7,165 nt of DNA. It comes from Moraxella equi (GTDB taxonomy: Bacteria > Pseudomonadota > Gammaproteobacteria > Pseudomonadales > Moraxellaceae). The stretch is taken from the NCBI RefSeq assembly GCF_002027555.1, contig NZ_MXAP01000141.1, positions 1 to 7,165 on the forward strand, in the 5' to 3' direction. This document shows, piece by piece, positions 1 to 5,844 of the stretch. A program made the position numbers and the translations under genes. The notes beneath the pieces are model-generated. The model was given only the letters and a program-made list of their open reading frames with translations, was not told where the DNA came from and searched no databases. Every line of letters begins with the position of its first letter. Positions within the stretch are counted from its first letter, which is position 1.

Positions 1-1
1 A

Positions 2-20
2 GTTCGGTTGGTATATTTAT
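2..20 (+). repeat. Left arm of a 19-bp perfect inverted repeat at the window edges
   Basis: The bases GTTCGGTTGGTATATTTAT here are the exact reverse complement of positions 7144-7162. The match stops at position 1 on the outer side and at position 21 on the inner side. Read in the frame beginning at base 1, the arm encodes S-S-V-G-I-F-I followed at once by a TGA stop (22-24). It could therefore be the end of a reading frame entering from outside the window. What the repeat belongs to (insertion-sequence end, invertible segment, gene-family copy, or contig-end effect) cannot be decided from the window. Confidence 0.85.
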
Positions 21-40
21 ATGATAATTATTAAGACAAT

Positions 41-62
41 AAAAAAGGGTATTACTACCCTT
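41..62 (-). terminator. Rho-independent terminator, probably for the ygfB transcript
   Basis: A 7-bp stem (45-51 paired with 56-62, arms AAGGGTA and TACCCTT) closes a four-base loop. Read on the minus strand, the stem is followed by a run of T (complement of 41-46). It lies about 130 bases past the ygfB stop, with no gene between. The plus-strand side has no T-run, so it should work leftward only. The 132 bases between it and ygfB are AT-rich and show nothing else that can be supported. Confidence 0.6.
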
Positions 63-194
63 CTAACAGCATTTATCAAATTTTTGCAAAGCCAATCTTT
101 TTATCATGCTAAATTATCACAAAACAATACAAAACTGTTATTTTTTAGCAAACTTGCCTTGAATGATTTTTGCGTTAAAAATTTAAGAGAAATA

Positions 195-842
195 TCATTG
201 CTTTTTATTCATCGCATTAAACACAGGAGGTAGCTTCTTTTGGGCTTCGTGTTCTTTTTGGACTTCGCTGGCGGTAAGACGGTCGGGGGATAAGCCTTTG
301 ATGATGGACAAATCAGACACATTTTTGCGTTTGCGGTTAGATAGGCTCACTGGCACCATACGGGCAAATTCAAATAAGTACAAATACTCTTCTTCATCGC
401 CATCAAACTCATCTTCTTCATCAGGGCGGATACTGGCGATTTTGGTAAGGTCAGCCACCTGCTCACGCTCATCCGCCGTCAGAGCCACTTCTGCCACGCC
501 AAGCCCTGTGATAAAGCCCCCCGCCCAGTCTTTTAGTGCCAAAAACCGCTCAGACAGCTCATGCTCATCATCAGGCACCAGTGGCTCATAGCCATAGGCG
601 TCATCTTTGTCTTTTAGGGCAAAACTCACGTCTTCGCTATATTCCGCCAACAGCTCCAACGCCCGCTCATCGGGCAGGGCAAAGCTAAGCTCGGTCAATA
701 TCGCCGACCATCCTGCCACGTCCGTGGGATGACAGGCGGTCATCAAAGCACTCATGAGACCATGTAGCTCGCTGATAGAGACATCTGTCCATGTGCTAAA
801 TGCTTCTGCCCAGTCATTAAATCCTGATAAATCGTCACTCAT
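195..842 (-). CDS. ygfB: YgfB / UPF0149 family protein
   Basis: This 215-residue cytoplasmic, mostly acidic protein matches the UPF0149 (YgfB/YecA-type) family. Visible signatures are ELHGLMSAL (25-33), DWAGGFITGLG (105-115) and the late helix EEYLYLFEFAR (151-161), preceded by a D/E-rich patch (140-152). The core role of the family is not settled; in Pseudomonas aeruginosa YgfB modulates expression of a peptidoglycan amidase and so beta-lactam tolerance, and nothing here shows that this carries over. E. coli YgfB is about 192 residues; the surplus here is a basic, polar C-terminal tail (about 166-215) beyond the conserved core. It lacks the SEC-C-type zinc-binding tail of YecA. The ATG at 842 is preceded by a weak GAGAG ribosome site. 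It is divergent from the coiled-coil and zapA genes, a neighbourhood conserved in many gammaproteobacteria, which supports the family call. Confidence 0.88.
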   Translation of the reverse strand: MSDDLSGFNDWAEAFSTWTDVSISELHGLMSALMTACHPTDVAGWSAILTELSFALPDERALELLAEYSEDVSFALKDKDDAYGYEPLVPDDEHELSERFLALKDWAGGFITGLGVAEVALTADEREQVADLTKIASIRPDEEDEFDGDEEEYLYLFEFARMVPVSLSNRKRKNVSDLSIIKGLSPDRLTASEVQKEHEAQKKLPPVFNAMNKKQ

Positions 843-870
843 AAGGCTCTCGCTGTTGGTTAAATTGCCC

Positions 871-900
871 TATAAATGCCGCCATTTTGGCAAAAGTCAA
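871..900 (-). promoter_or_regulatory. Candidate sigma-70 promoter for ygfB
   Basis: On the minus strand, TTGACT (complement of 895-900) is a five-of-six match to the -35 box. It is followed 18 bases later by TTTATA (complement of 871-876), a poor -10 match; TATAGG, slightly further on, is an alternative at a less favourable spacing of 20. It lies 29-58 bases upstream of the ygfB start. The -35 is good and the -10 is uncertain. Confidence 0.4.
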
Positions 901-907
901 GGGCGTT

Positions 908-935
908 TTGTGTTTTTAAAATCTCATGCTACAAT
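908..935 (+). promoter_or_regulatory. Candidate extended -10 promoter for the coiled-coil gene and zapA
   Basis: TACAAT (930-935) is preceded by TGC, giving an extended -10 element (TGnTACAAT). A weak -35, TTGTGT (908-913), lies 16 bases upstream. The site is 54 bases before the ATG at 990 and points toward the coiled-coil/zapA pair. The extended -10 would compensate for the poor -35. This is an inference from motif match only. Confidence 0.5.
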
Positions 936-989
936 AACACACCAATCATCGCTAACAATCGCTTATCGCCCATTATCCTAGGAACACCC

Positions 990-1355
990 ATGCTAACCCA
1001 ATTACAACTCTTAGAGCAGACCATCACCGAGCTAAAAGCACGCTATAACATCACCGCCACCGAACTTGCCAATCTCAAACACAAATTGGCACATGATGAC
1101 AGCCCCCGTCAAATCAGCCAGTTACAGCTTGAAATCAGCCAAAGCAAAGATGAAAATAACGCCTTGCACGCCCGTATCAAAGAGTTACTGTCCGCCCAAG
1201 ACGAACTTGACAAACGCCTAGATGAGCTAAGCCAAGACAACGAACGCCTAGCCAAACAAAACAAGGATCTTACCGAGAAAAACGCCCTTGCCATCAGCCG
1301 TGCCGAAGTCATCCAAACATGGCTTAGCAAAATTGACAACCAAAATCACCAATAA
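990..1355 (+). CDS. TIGR02449-like coiled-coil protein (ZapB-like)
   Basis: This 121-residue protein is nearly all predicted helix with heptad-like Leu spacing (for example LQLLEQTITELKARY near the N-terminus and QDELDKRLDELSQDNERL at 69-86). It has no membrane segment and no catalytic motif. The C-terminal stretch EKNALAISRAEVIQTWL (96-112) resembles the ending of the short TIGR02449 proteins that sit beside zapA in Pseudomonas and relatives. Those are usually about 65-75 residues, so this one carries extra coiled coil at the N-terminal side. The likely role is a structural partner of the FtsZ ring, as for ZapB, but that is inferred from fold and neighbourhood. The ATG at 990 was chosen because AGGA (980-983) sits six bases upstream; an in-frame ATG at 876 has no such site and adds a non-coiled stretch. 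The zapA start follows 19 bases after the stop, so the two are probably one operon. Confidence 0.75.
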   Translation: MLTQLQLLEQTITELKARYNITATELANLKHKLAHDDSPRQISQLQLEISQSKDENNALHARIKELLSAQDELDKRLDELSQDNERLAKQNKDLTEKNALAISRAEVIQTWLSKIDNQNHQ

Positions 1356-1374
1356 AAATCAACAAGGACACATC

Positions 1375-1980
1375 ATGAACATTCATTCTGCCATCAAATT
1401 CGGTGCCAAAAATAACATCAAAGTCAGCCCATCGCATGAGACATCTGCCCCAAGCGAGCCGAGCAAGACCGCTGAGCAAAACACACAACAAAACCTAAAT
1501 TCAAGCCTAAGCTCAAACCAAAATCTAAGCCAAAACCAAAACAACCAAAACACAGAAAATCCAGCCCTTGCCAAATCTACCACGCCCACGCCTGCCCCAA
1601 AAGCAAGCGACAGCACGCTTGGCAATATTGGCAACACCACACCCAAAGCCCCGACCAAACCTGCCGATAAGGCGGACAAGCCGAGCTTTAAGGCGGTTGA
1701 TTTGAGCATTGCAGGGTCATCACACCGCATTACCTGCCCTGTCGATGAAGTGGCACAGTTGGAGCAAGCAGGAGCATACATCAATGACAAAATCCGTGAG
1801 CTTCGCCGTGCCGTCAAAGGCAAAAACCCCAGTAACGAAGAGCTGTTGGTACTGACTTGCTTGGAGCTGTACGACCAATGCCAAAGCCTAAAAAACGACC
1901 GCAAAAATCAACTGCTAGACAATGAACGTGCCAAAGCCTTGATTGATAAAATCACCAAAGACGCCCGTTCGGTGTTGTAA
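1375..1980 (+). CDS. zapA: Cell division protein ZapA with long low-complexity N-terminal extension
   Basis: ZapA binds and cross-links FtsZ filaments at the mid-cell ring. The recognisable ZapA domain lies at about residues 105-173 of 201: it opens with FKAVDLSIAGSSHRITCP (105-122), continues through AAYIND-like AGAYINDKIRELR (132-144) and ends in the helix ELLVLTCLELYDQ (156-168), followed by a charged coiled-coil tail. Typical ZapA proteins are about 100 residues. Here about 104 residues precede the domain and are rich in Asn, Gln, Ser, Thr, Pro, Lys and Ala (for example a Q/N/S run at 35-62 and a P/A/K/T run at 68-104), so probably disordered. The ATG at 1375 has AAGGA at 1364-1368, six bases away, and no later Met exists, so the extension is most likely real. 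It follows the coiled-coil gene at 19 bases and ends before a strong terminator. Confidence 0.82.
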   Translation: MNIHSAIKFGAKNNIKVSPSHETSAPSEPSKTAEQNTQQNLNSSLSSNQNLSQNQNNQNTENPALAKSTTPTPAPKASDSTLGNIGNTTPKAPTKPADKADKPSFKAVDLSIAGSSHRITCPVDEVAQLEQAGAYINDKIRELRRAVKGKNPSNEELLVLTCLELYDQCQSLKNDRKNQLLDNERAKALIDKITKDARSVL

Positions 1981-2002
1981 AATCCTTATAAAGTGATATT
2001 AA

Positions 2003-2035
2003 AAAATGGCGTGTTAAAACGCCATTTTATTTTTT
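2003..2035. terminator. Two-way Rho-independent terminator between zapA and yggS
   Basis: A perfect 10-bp stem (2003-2012 with 2019-2028, core ATGGCGT/ACGCCAT) closes a six-base loop and is followed by a T-rich run at 2030-2035. The A-run at 2001-2006 gives a matching T-run on the other strand, so it can also stop transcripts from the convergent yggS. It lies 22 bases past the zapA stop and about 45 bases past the yggS stop. Confidence 0.85.
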
Positions 2036-2080
2036 ATAAATTTAAAAACCTTTTAAAGACTTTTTAAATAACCTTTTAAA

Positions 2081-2785
2081 TCAACCATAATCCCGCTCGC
2101 CAAATATCGCCGTCCCCACTCGCACCATGGTTGAGCCATGGGCGACCGCCTGCTCCATATCGCCACTCATGCCCATGGATAGCGTATCAAAGTCGGGCAA
2201 ATCAAAACGCCCTTTGATGTCATCGAATATCGCTTTGGTACGGACAAATGCGTCCGTACCGTCTTTGCTTGGGATAATCATCAGCCCACGCAAGGTCAGC
2301 TTTGGCAAGCTCATCACGGCTTGTACCAGTTCATCTAATTCATCAATGCGACAGCCTGATTTACTCGCTTCATCGTCAATGTTGATTTGGATAAGCACGT
2401 TTAGGGGCGGGCGGTCATCTGGACGTTGATCGTTTAGCCGTTCGGCGATGATGGCTCGCTCCACCGTCTGCACCCAGTCAAAATGCATGGCAATGTCACG
2501 GGTTTTGTTTCGCTGAATATGCCCGATGTAGTGCCATGTTATCGGCAGATGTGCCAGTTCGCTCATTTTTATCAAGGCTTCTTGTAAGTAATTTTCACCA
2601 AATTGGCTTTGTCCTGCCTGATACAGCGTGGCAATGTCTGATGATGGCTTGGTTTTTGAGACGGCAAGTAGCACCGCTTTGGGGTCGGCCTGATAGGTGT
2701 CATTGATGGCGTCTAAGCGTTCTTTGACTGCCGTATGCCGTTCGATGAGTGCGTTGGATGATGGATGGTGGGGAGCTTGTGTCAT
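2081..2785 (-). CDS. yggS: YggS/PROSC family pyridoxal-phosphate homeostasis protein
   Basis: This 234-residue cytoplasmic protein belongs to the YggS/PLPBP family, fold type III alanine-racemase-like single-domain barrels that bind PLP without a known catalytic reaction and help keep vitamin B6, amino-acid and keto-acid pools balanced. The PLP-binding lysine is K44 in AVSKTKP (41-47). Other family marks are FGENYLQEA (62-70), WHYIGHIQRNK (84-94), RGLMIIP (166-172) and the phosphate-binding end LSMGMSGDMEQAV (202-214) with VRVGTAIFGER (221-231). Length is normal. The ATG at 2785 is preceded by AAGGA at six bases. It is divergent from pilT, an arrangement widespread in gammaproteobacteria, where proC often follows yggS; here zapA lies beyond it on the opposite strand and no proC is present in the window. 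Confidence 0.95.
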   Translation of the reverse strand: MTQAPHHPSSNALIERHTAVKERLDAINDTYQADPKAVLLAVSKTKPSSDIATLYQAGQSQFGENYLQEALIKMSELAHLPITWHYIGHIQRNKTRDIAMHFDWVQTVERAIIAERLNDQRPDDRPPLNVLIQINIDDEASKSGCRIDELDELVQAVMSLPKLTLRGLMIIPSKDGTDAFVRTKAIFDDIKGRFDLPDFDTLSMGMSGDMEQAVAHGSTMVRVGTAIFGERDYG

Positions 2786-2806
2786 GGTTTTTCCTTAAAT
2801 CTTTGT

Positions 2807-2815
2807 ATTTTAGCA
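2807..2815 (-). promoter_or_regulatory. Candidate extended -10 element for yggS
   Basis: On the minus strand, TGCTAAAAT (complement of 2807-2815) fits an extended -10 (TGn plus TAAAAT). It lies 22 bases upstream of the yggS ATG, giving a short leader. No convincing -35 was found at 16-18 bases upstream. Confidence 0.42.
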
Positions 2816-2879
2816 GAAAATACCCACAAATGGCATAAACTTTGGCATAAAATGGATTGTAATATCTGACGGGACGTGC

Positions 2880-2908
2880 TTTAATGGCAACGCAAAATAT
2901 TGTATAAT
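2880..2908 (+). promoter_or_regulatory. Candidate sigma-70 promoter for pilT-pilU
   Basis: A perfect TATAAT (2903-2908) lies 42 bases before the pilT ATG. The hexamer 17 bases upstream, TTTAAT (2880-2885), is only a three-of-six match to a -35 box, so an activator may be needed or the match may be partly due to AT-richness. It is the only exact -10 consensus in the yggS-pilT gap on this strand. Confidence 0.5.
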
Positions 2909-2950
2909 AAGCCCATAATTTATCTCGTTTATTCATTTTAAGGCAATCCC

Positions 2951-3997
2951 ATGTCAGCTCCTAGTATTGAAGACCTACTGCGTTTTGTGGTAAAAAATAA
3001 AGCGTCCGACTTGCACTTATCGGCAGGACTACCGCCCATGATTCGTGTGGACGGCGAAGTGGTGCGTATCAACACCCCCGAGATGGATCACTCTACCGTG
3101 CATAAGCTCATTTATGACATCATGAATGACAAACAACGTGCCGACTACGAAGAGTTTTTAGAAACCGACTTCTCGTTTGAGATCCCAGGTCTGGCTCGTT
3201 TCCGTGTCAACGCCTTTAACCAAAACCGTGGTGCTGGTGCGGTATTTCGTACCATTCCATCCAAGGTTCTGACCATGGAAGATTTGGGCATGGGTCCTGT
3301 CTTTAAAAAGGTCTCCGACTTTAAACGTGGTGTGGTACTGGTTACAGGTCCGACAGGTTCGGGCAAATCAACCACGCTCGCTGCGATGATTAACTACATC
3401 AACGAAAGCCGTAAAGAGCATATCCTAACCATCGAAGACCCCATCGAGTTTGTCCATGAATCCAAAAAATCGCTCGTGAACCAACGTGAAGTACACCGTG
3501 ACACCCTAGGCTTTGATGCTGCCTTGCGTTCGGCACTGCGTGAAGACCCTGACATCATTTTGGTCGGTGAGATGCGTGACTTGGAGACCATCCGTCTTGC
3601 CTTGACCGCTGCCGAGACAGGGCACTTGGTGTTTGGGACACTCCACACCAACTCCGCTGCCAAGACCATTGACCGTGTGATTGACGTATTCCCTGCGGCC
3701 GAAAAAGACATGATTCGTGCGATGTTATCCGAGTCCTTGCAGGCGGTTATCTCGCAAGCCCTACTCAAAAAAGTCGGGGGCGGTCGTGTGGCAGCTCATG
3801 AGATTATGCTTGGCACGCCTGCCATTCGTAACCTTATCCGTGAAAACAAAATCGCCCAAATGTACTCTGCCATCCAAACAGGTGCAGGCGAAGGCATGAT
3901 TACCCTTGACCAGACCTTAAAGAACTTGGTCGCATCTCGCACCATCACCAAAGAGACGGCGCGTGTCTATGCCAAACAGCCAGAAGCATTCTTATAA
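2951..3997 (+). CDS. pilT: Type IV pilus retraction ATPase PilT
   Basis: PilT is the hexameric motor at the inner-membrane base of the type IV pilus; it depolymerises pilin to retract the fibre, driving twitching, surface attachment and DNA uptake. The 348 residues carry an N-terminal PAS-like domain (about 1-100) and a RecA-like ATPase core. Visible motifs are Walker A GPTGSGKST (133-141), the Asp box LTIEDPIE (159-166), the Walker B region ILVGEMRD (203-210) with Glu207, and the His box ETGHLVFGTLHT (222-233). The PilT-specific C-terminal motif AIRNLIRE (291-298), needed for retraction, is intact and separates it from PilB and PilU. Length is normal for the family. The ATG at 2951 has AAGG at 2940-2943, seven bases upstream. 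pilU follows after nine bases, so the two form an operon. Confidence 0.97.
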   Translation: MSAPSIEDLLRFVVKNKASDLHLSAGLPPMIRVDGEVVRINTPEMDHSTVHKLIYDIMNDKQRADYEEFLETDFSFEIPGLARFRVNAFNQNRGAGAVFRTIPSKVLTMEDLGMGPVFKKVSDFKRGVVLVTGPTGSGKSTTLAAMINYINESRKEHILTIEDPIEFVHESKKSLVNQREVHRDTLGFDAALRSALREDPDIILVGEMRDLETIRLALTAAETGHLVFGTLHTNSAAKTIDRVIDVFPAAEKDMIRAMLSESLQAVISQALLKKVGGGRVAAHEIMLGTPAIRNLIRENKIAQMYSAIQTGAGEGMITLDQTLKNLVASRTITKETARVYAKQPEAFL

Positions 3998-4006
3998 GGG
4001 GGTCAC

Positions 4007-5131
4007 ATGGATTTTGATAAACTACTACAAGTGATGATTGCCAAAAACGGCTCTGACCTTTTTATCACCGAAGGCGTTCCCCCATCACTCAAAGTCAATG
4101 GTACCATTTTGCCCATGACCAAAACCCCGCTGACCGCTGAACAGACCATGGCACTGGTAACCAGCATCATGACCGAAGCTCAGAAAAAAGAGTTTCATGA
4201 GACTAACGAATGCCAGTTTGCCATCTCTGACAAAGCCGAAACCGCTCGTTTTCGTGTGTCGGCGATGATTCAGCGTAACAAGGCAGCGATGGTACTGCGT
4301 AAGATTGAGACGCAGATTCCCACCACCGAAGATTTGAACCTACCACCCATCCTAAAAGAGCTTGCCATGAAAAAGCGTGGCATTATCCTACTTGTGGGTG
4401 CGACAGGTACAGGTAAATCCACCACGCTGGCTGCCATGATCGGCCATCGTAACGAGAACTCTCGTGGTCATATCATTACTATCGAAGACCCGATTGAATA
4501 CGTCCATCAGCACAAAGGCTGTATCGTCACTCAGCGTGAGGTGGGTATTGACACGCTCTCGTTTGAAGAAGGTCTAAAAAACACTCTACGTCAAGCCCCT
4601 GATGTCATCCTTATCGGTGAGATTCGTAACCGTGAAGTCATGAGCTATGCCATCCAGTACGCTGAGACGGGTCACTTGGTGTTTGCCACGCTCCACGCCA
4701 ACAACGCCAACCAAGCCATCGACCGTATCATTCACTTCTTTGAAGCGGACAGACACGGACAGTTATTCATGGACTTGTCGCTCAACTTGCGTGCCATCAT
4801 CGCCCAACAGCTTATCCCAACCCCTGATGGCAAAGGTCGCCGTGCCGCCATTGAGATTTTATTGGGTACACAGCTCATTGCTGACTACATCCGTAAGGGC
4901 GAGATTCACGAGATTAAGCCTGTCATGAAACGTTCACGCGACATTGGCATGCAAACCTTTGACCAAGCATTGTTTGATCTGTATGAGTCAGGACAAATCA
5001 CCTATCAAGACGCCATTAAACACGCTGACAGTCCAAATGACCTACGTCTACAAATCAAGCTTGAAAGCAAAAATGCTGTGGTCGAAGAAGAGACTGCCAA
5101 ACTCTCTATTGACATGGGCGACTACTCATAA
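4007..5131 (+). CDS. pilU: Type IV pilus retraction ATPase PilU
   Basis: PilU is a PilT paralogue that acts with PilT to add force to pilus retraction; in several species its ATPase activity works only when PilT is present. The 374-residue protein keeps the full ATPase set: Walker A GATGTGKST (131-139), the Asp box TIEDPIEYVH (158-167), the Walker B region ILIGEIRN (201-208) and the His box ETGHLVFATLHA (220-231). It is PilU rather than a second PilT because it has AIQYAETGHL before the His box, GTQLIADYIRKGE (287-299) in place of AIRNLIRE, and a longer acidic C-terminal tail (about 350-374). The ATG at 4007 is preceded by a strong purine-rich site, AAGGGGG (3996-4002), which overlaps the pilT stop codon; this suggests translational coupling. 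A strong terminator follows 17 bases after its stop. Confidence 0.96.
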   Translation: MDFDKLLQVMIAKNGSDLFITEGVPPSLKVNGTILPMTKTPLTAEQTMALVTSIMTEAQKKEFHETNECQFAISDKAETARFRVSAMIQRNKAAMVLRKIETQIPTTEDLNLPPILKELAMKKRGIILLVGATGTGKSTTLAAMIGHRNENSRGHIITIEDPIEYVHQHKGCIVTQREVGIDTLSFEEGLKNTLRQAPDVILIGEIRNREVMSYAIQYAETGHLVFATLHANNANQAIDRIIHFFEADRHGQLFMDLSLNLRAIIAQQLIPTPDGKGRRAAIEILLGTQLIADYIRKGEIHEIKPVMKRSRDIGMQTFDQALFDLYESGQITYQDAIKHADSPNDLRLQIKLESKNAVVEEETAKLSIDMGDYS

Positions 5132-5148
5132 CCTGGCGATAGGCAAAC

Positions 5149-5176
5149 AAAAAGACTGGTAATGACCAGTCTTTTT
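5149..5176. terminator. Two-way Rho-independent terminator between pilU and fur
   Basis: A perfect 12-bp stem (5149-5160 with 5165-5176, core AAAGACTGGT) closes the four-base loop AATG, with T-runs on both strands (TTTTTT at 5172-5177; complement of the A-run 5149-5153). It lies 17 bases past the pilU stop and 13 bases past the fur stop, so it serves both convergent transcripts. Confidence 0.92.
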
Positions 5177-5189
5177 TATGACTCTTGAT

Positions 5190-5636
5190 TTAGCTTTTAT
5201 TGGCAGGGTCAAGGGTCTTTTGACACTCTGCGTTGTCGCACACGCCATGCAAGACCAGCGAATGCCCTGACAGCTTGAAATTATACTTCTCGGCGATTTT
5301 CTCTTGCTCATCTTCGATGATGGCATTATGAAACTCTTCAATCTTACCACAAACATCACACACCAAATGGTCGTGGTGTTCTTCTTGGGCAATCTCAAAC
5401 ACCGATAGGTTATTTTCAAAATTATGACGTTCAATGATGCCTGCCTGCTCAAACTGAGTCAGCACACGGTACACCGTCGCCAAACCAACATCTTCACCTT
5501 GCTCGGCAAGTGCCTTATACACGTCTTCGGCACTCATGTGGTGGTGTTCTGCGTTCTCTAATAGCTCTAAAATCTTCATGCGGGGCAAGGTTACTTTTAG
5601 ACCTGCCTTGCGTAAATCTTTGTTGGTAAAAGCCAT
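5190..5636 (-). CDS. fur: Ferric uptake regulator Fur
   Basis: Fur is the iron-sensing dimeric repressor: with Fe(II) bound it sits on Fur boxes and shuts off iron-uptake genes. The 148-residue protein begins MAFTNKDLRKAGLKVTLPR, a typical Fur opening. A winged helix covers about 1-83, with the recognition region GLATVYRVLTQFEQAG (51-66). The metal-binding half has HHH (31-33), HHDH (87-90), the structural zinc pair C93-x-x-C96, H125 and H130, and C133/C138; cysteine positions agree with E. coli Fur. Length is normal. Three in-frame starts exist: GTG at 5645, ATG at 5642 and ATG at 5636. The last was chosen because AAGG (complement of 5645-5648) is eight bases upstream, whereas it is too close to or overlaps the other two. 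It may be autoregulated; see the repeats upstream. Confidence 0.96.
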   Translation of the reverse strand: MAFTNKDLRKAGLKVTLPRMKILELLENAEHHHMSAEDVYKALAEQGEDVGLATVYRVLTQFEQAGIIERHNFENNLSVFEIAQEEHHDHLVCDVCGKIEEFHNAIIEDEQEKIAEKYNFKLSGHSLVLHGVCDNAECQKTLDPANKS

Positions 5637-5669
5637 GTTCATCACCTTTTAAATTGTAGACTTGGTCGC

Positions 5670-5694
5670 TGATTATTGATTTTGTCAATCATCA
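5670..5694. repeat. Imperfect 25-bp palindrome upstream of fur (candidate operator)
   Basis: Ten-base arms (5670-5679 TGATTATTGA and 5685-5694 TCAATCATCA) match in reverse complement at nine of ten positions, with a five-base spacer. The right arm overlaps a perfect minus-strand -35 hexamer, TTGACA (complement of 5683-5688), but no good -10 lies at 16-18 bases from it. The centre is about 46 bases upstream of the fur start. It does not match the classic 19-bp Fur box well, so another regulator is possible. Confidence 0.45.
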
Positions 5695-5703
5695 CAGCCC
5701 TTT

Positions 5704-5728
5704 TGATTATTATTTGATAATCAGTTAC
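5704..5728. promoter_or_regulatory. Inverted repeat and weak Fur-box-like site upstream of fur
   Basis: Seven-base arms TGATTAT (5704-5710) and ATAATCA (5717-5723) are perfect reverse complements around six bases. Aligned to the Fur-box consensus, 5710-5728 matches at 11 of 19 positions, including eight contiguous ones (GATAATCA). In such AT-rich DNA this is only borderline. It would suit Fur autoregulation, but the call is inference. Confidence 0.35.
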
Positions 5729-5844
5729 AAGATAGGTGTACTTTAACACACTTTTGATAAAATTTCATCCATCAATTGAGGATTTATAGACAAAATGCCT
5801 GATTTTTGGGATTGGTTTTTTTAATACCATCTAAAATACCAAAA

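Larger units (their letters stand above)
5637..5844. other. 208-base non-coding gap between fur and the amidotransferase gene
   Basis: This AT-rich stretch holds the two inverted repeats described above and the fur ribosome site. No reading frame with a plausible start and no convincing terminator for the amidotransferase transcript was found. A loose pairing of TTGGT and ACCAA near 5813-5843 is too weak to call. Read-through from the amidotransferase gene into fur is therefore possible. Confidence 0.5.

Noticed and set aside
21..233. Open frame of 70 codons on the plus strand at the left edge
   Set aside because: It has no ribosome site, overlaps the 3' end of ygfB and the leftward terminator, and its protein looks like translated AT-rich non-coding DNA.
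298..591. Serine-rich open frame on the plus strand
   Set aside because: It is the antisense shadow of ygfB; the serine runs come from Glu/Asp codons read on the opposite strand.
876..989. Upstream in-frame ATG giving a longer coiled-coil protein
   Set aside because: The added 38 residues have no coiled-coil character and no ribosome site, and they overlap the likely promoter; the ATG at 990 has a good AGGA site.
1383..1904. Hydrophobic open frame on the minus strand
   Set aside because: It is antisense to zapA; its apparent membrane segments arise from the Q/N/K-rich coding on the other strand.
4647..4928. Open frame on the plus strand inside pilU
   Set aside because: It is an out-of-frame reading of the pilU ATPase domain.
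5126..5452. Open frame of 108 codons on the minus strand
   Set aside because: It overlaps fur in another frame and runs across the terminator; no known signatures.
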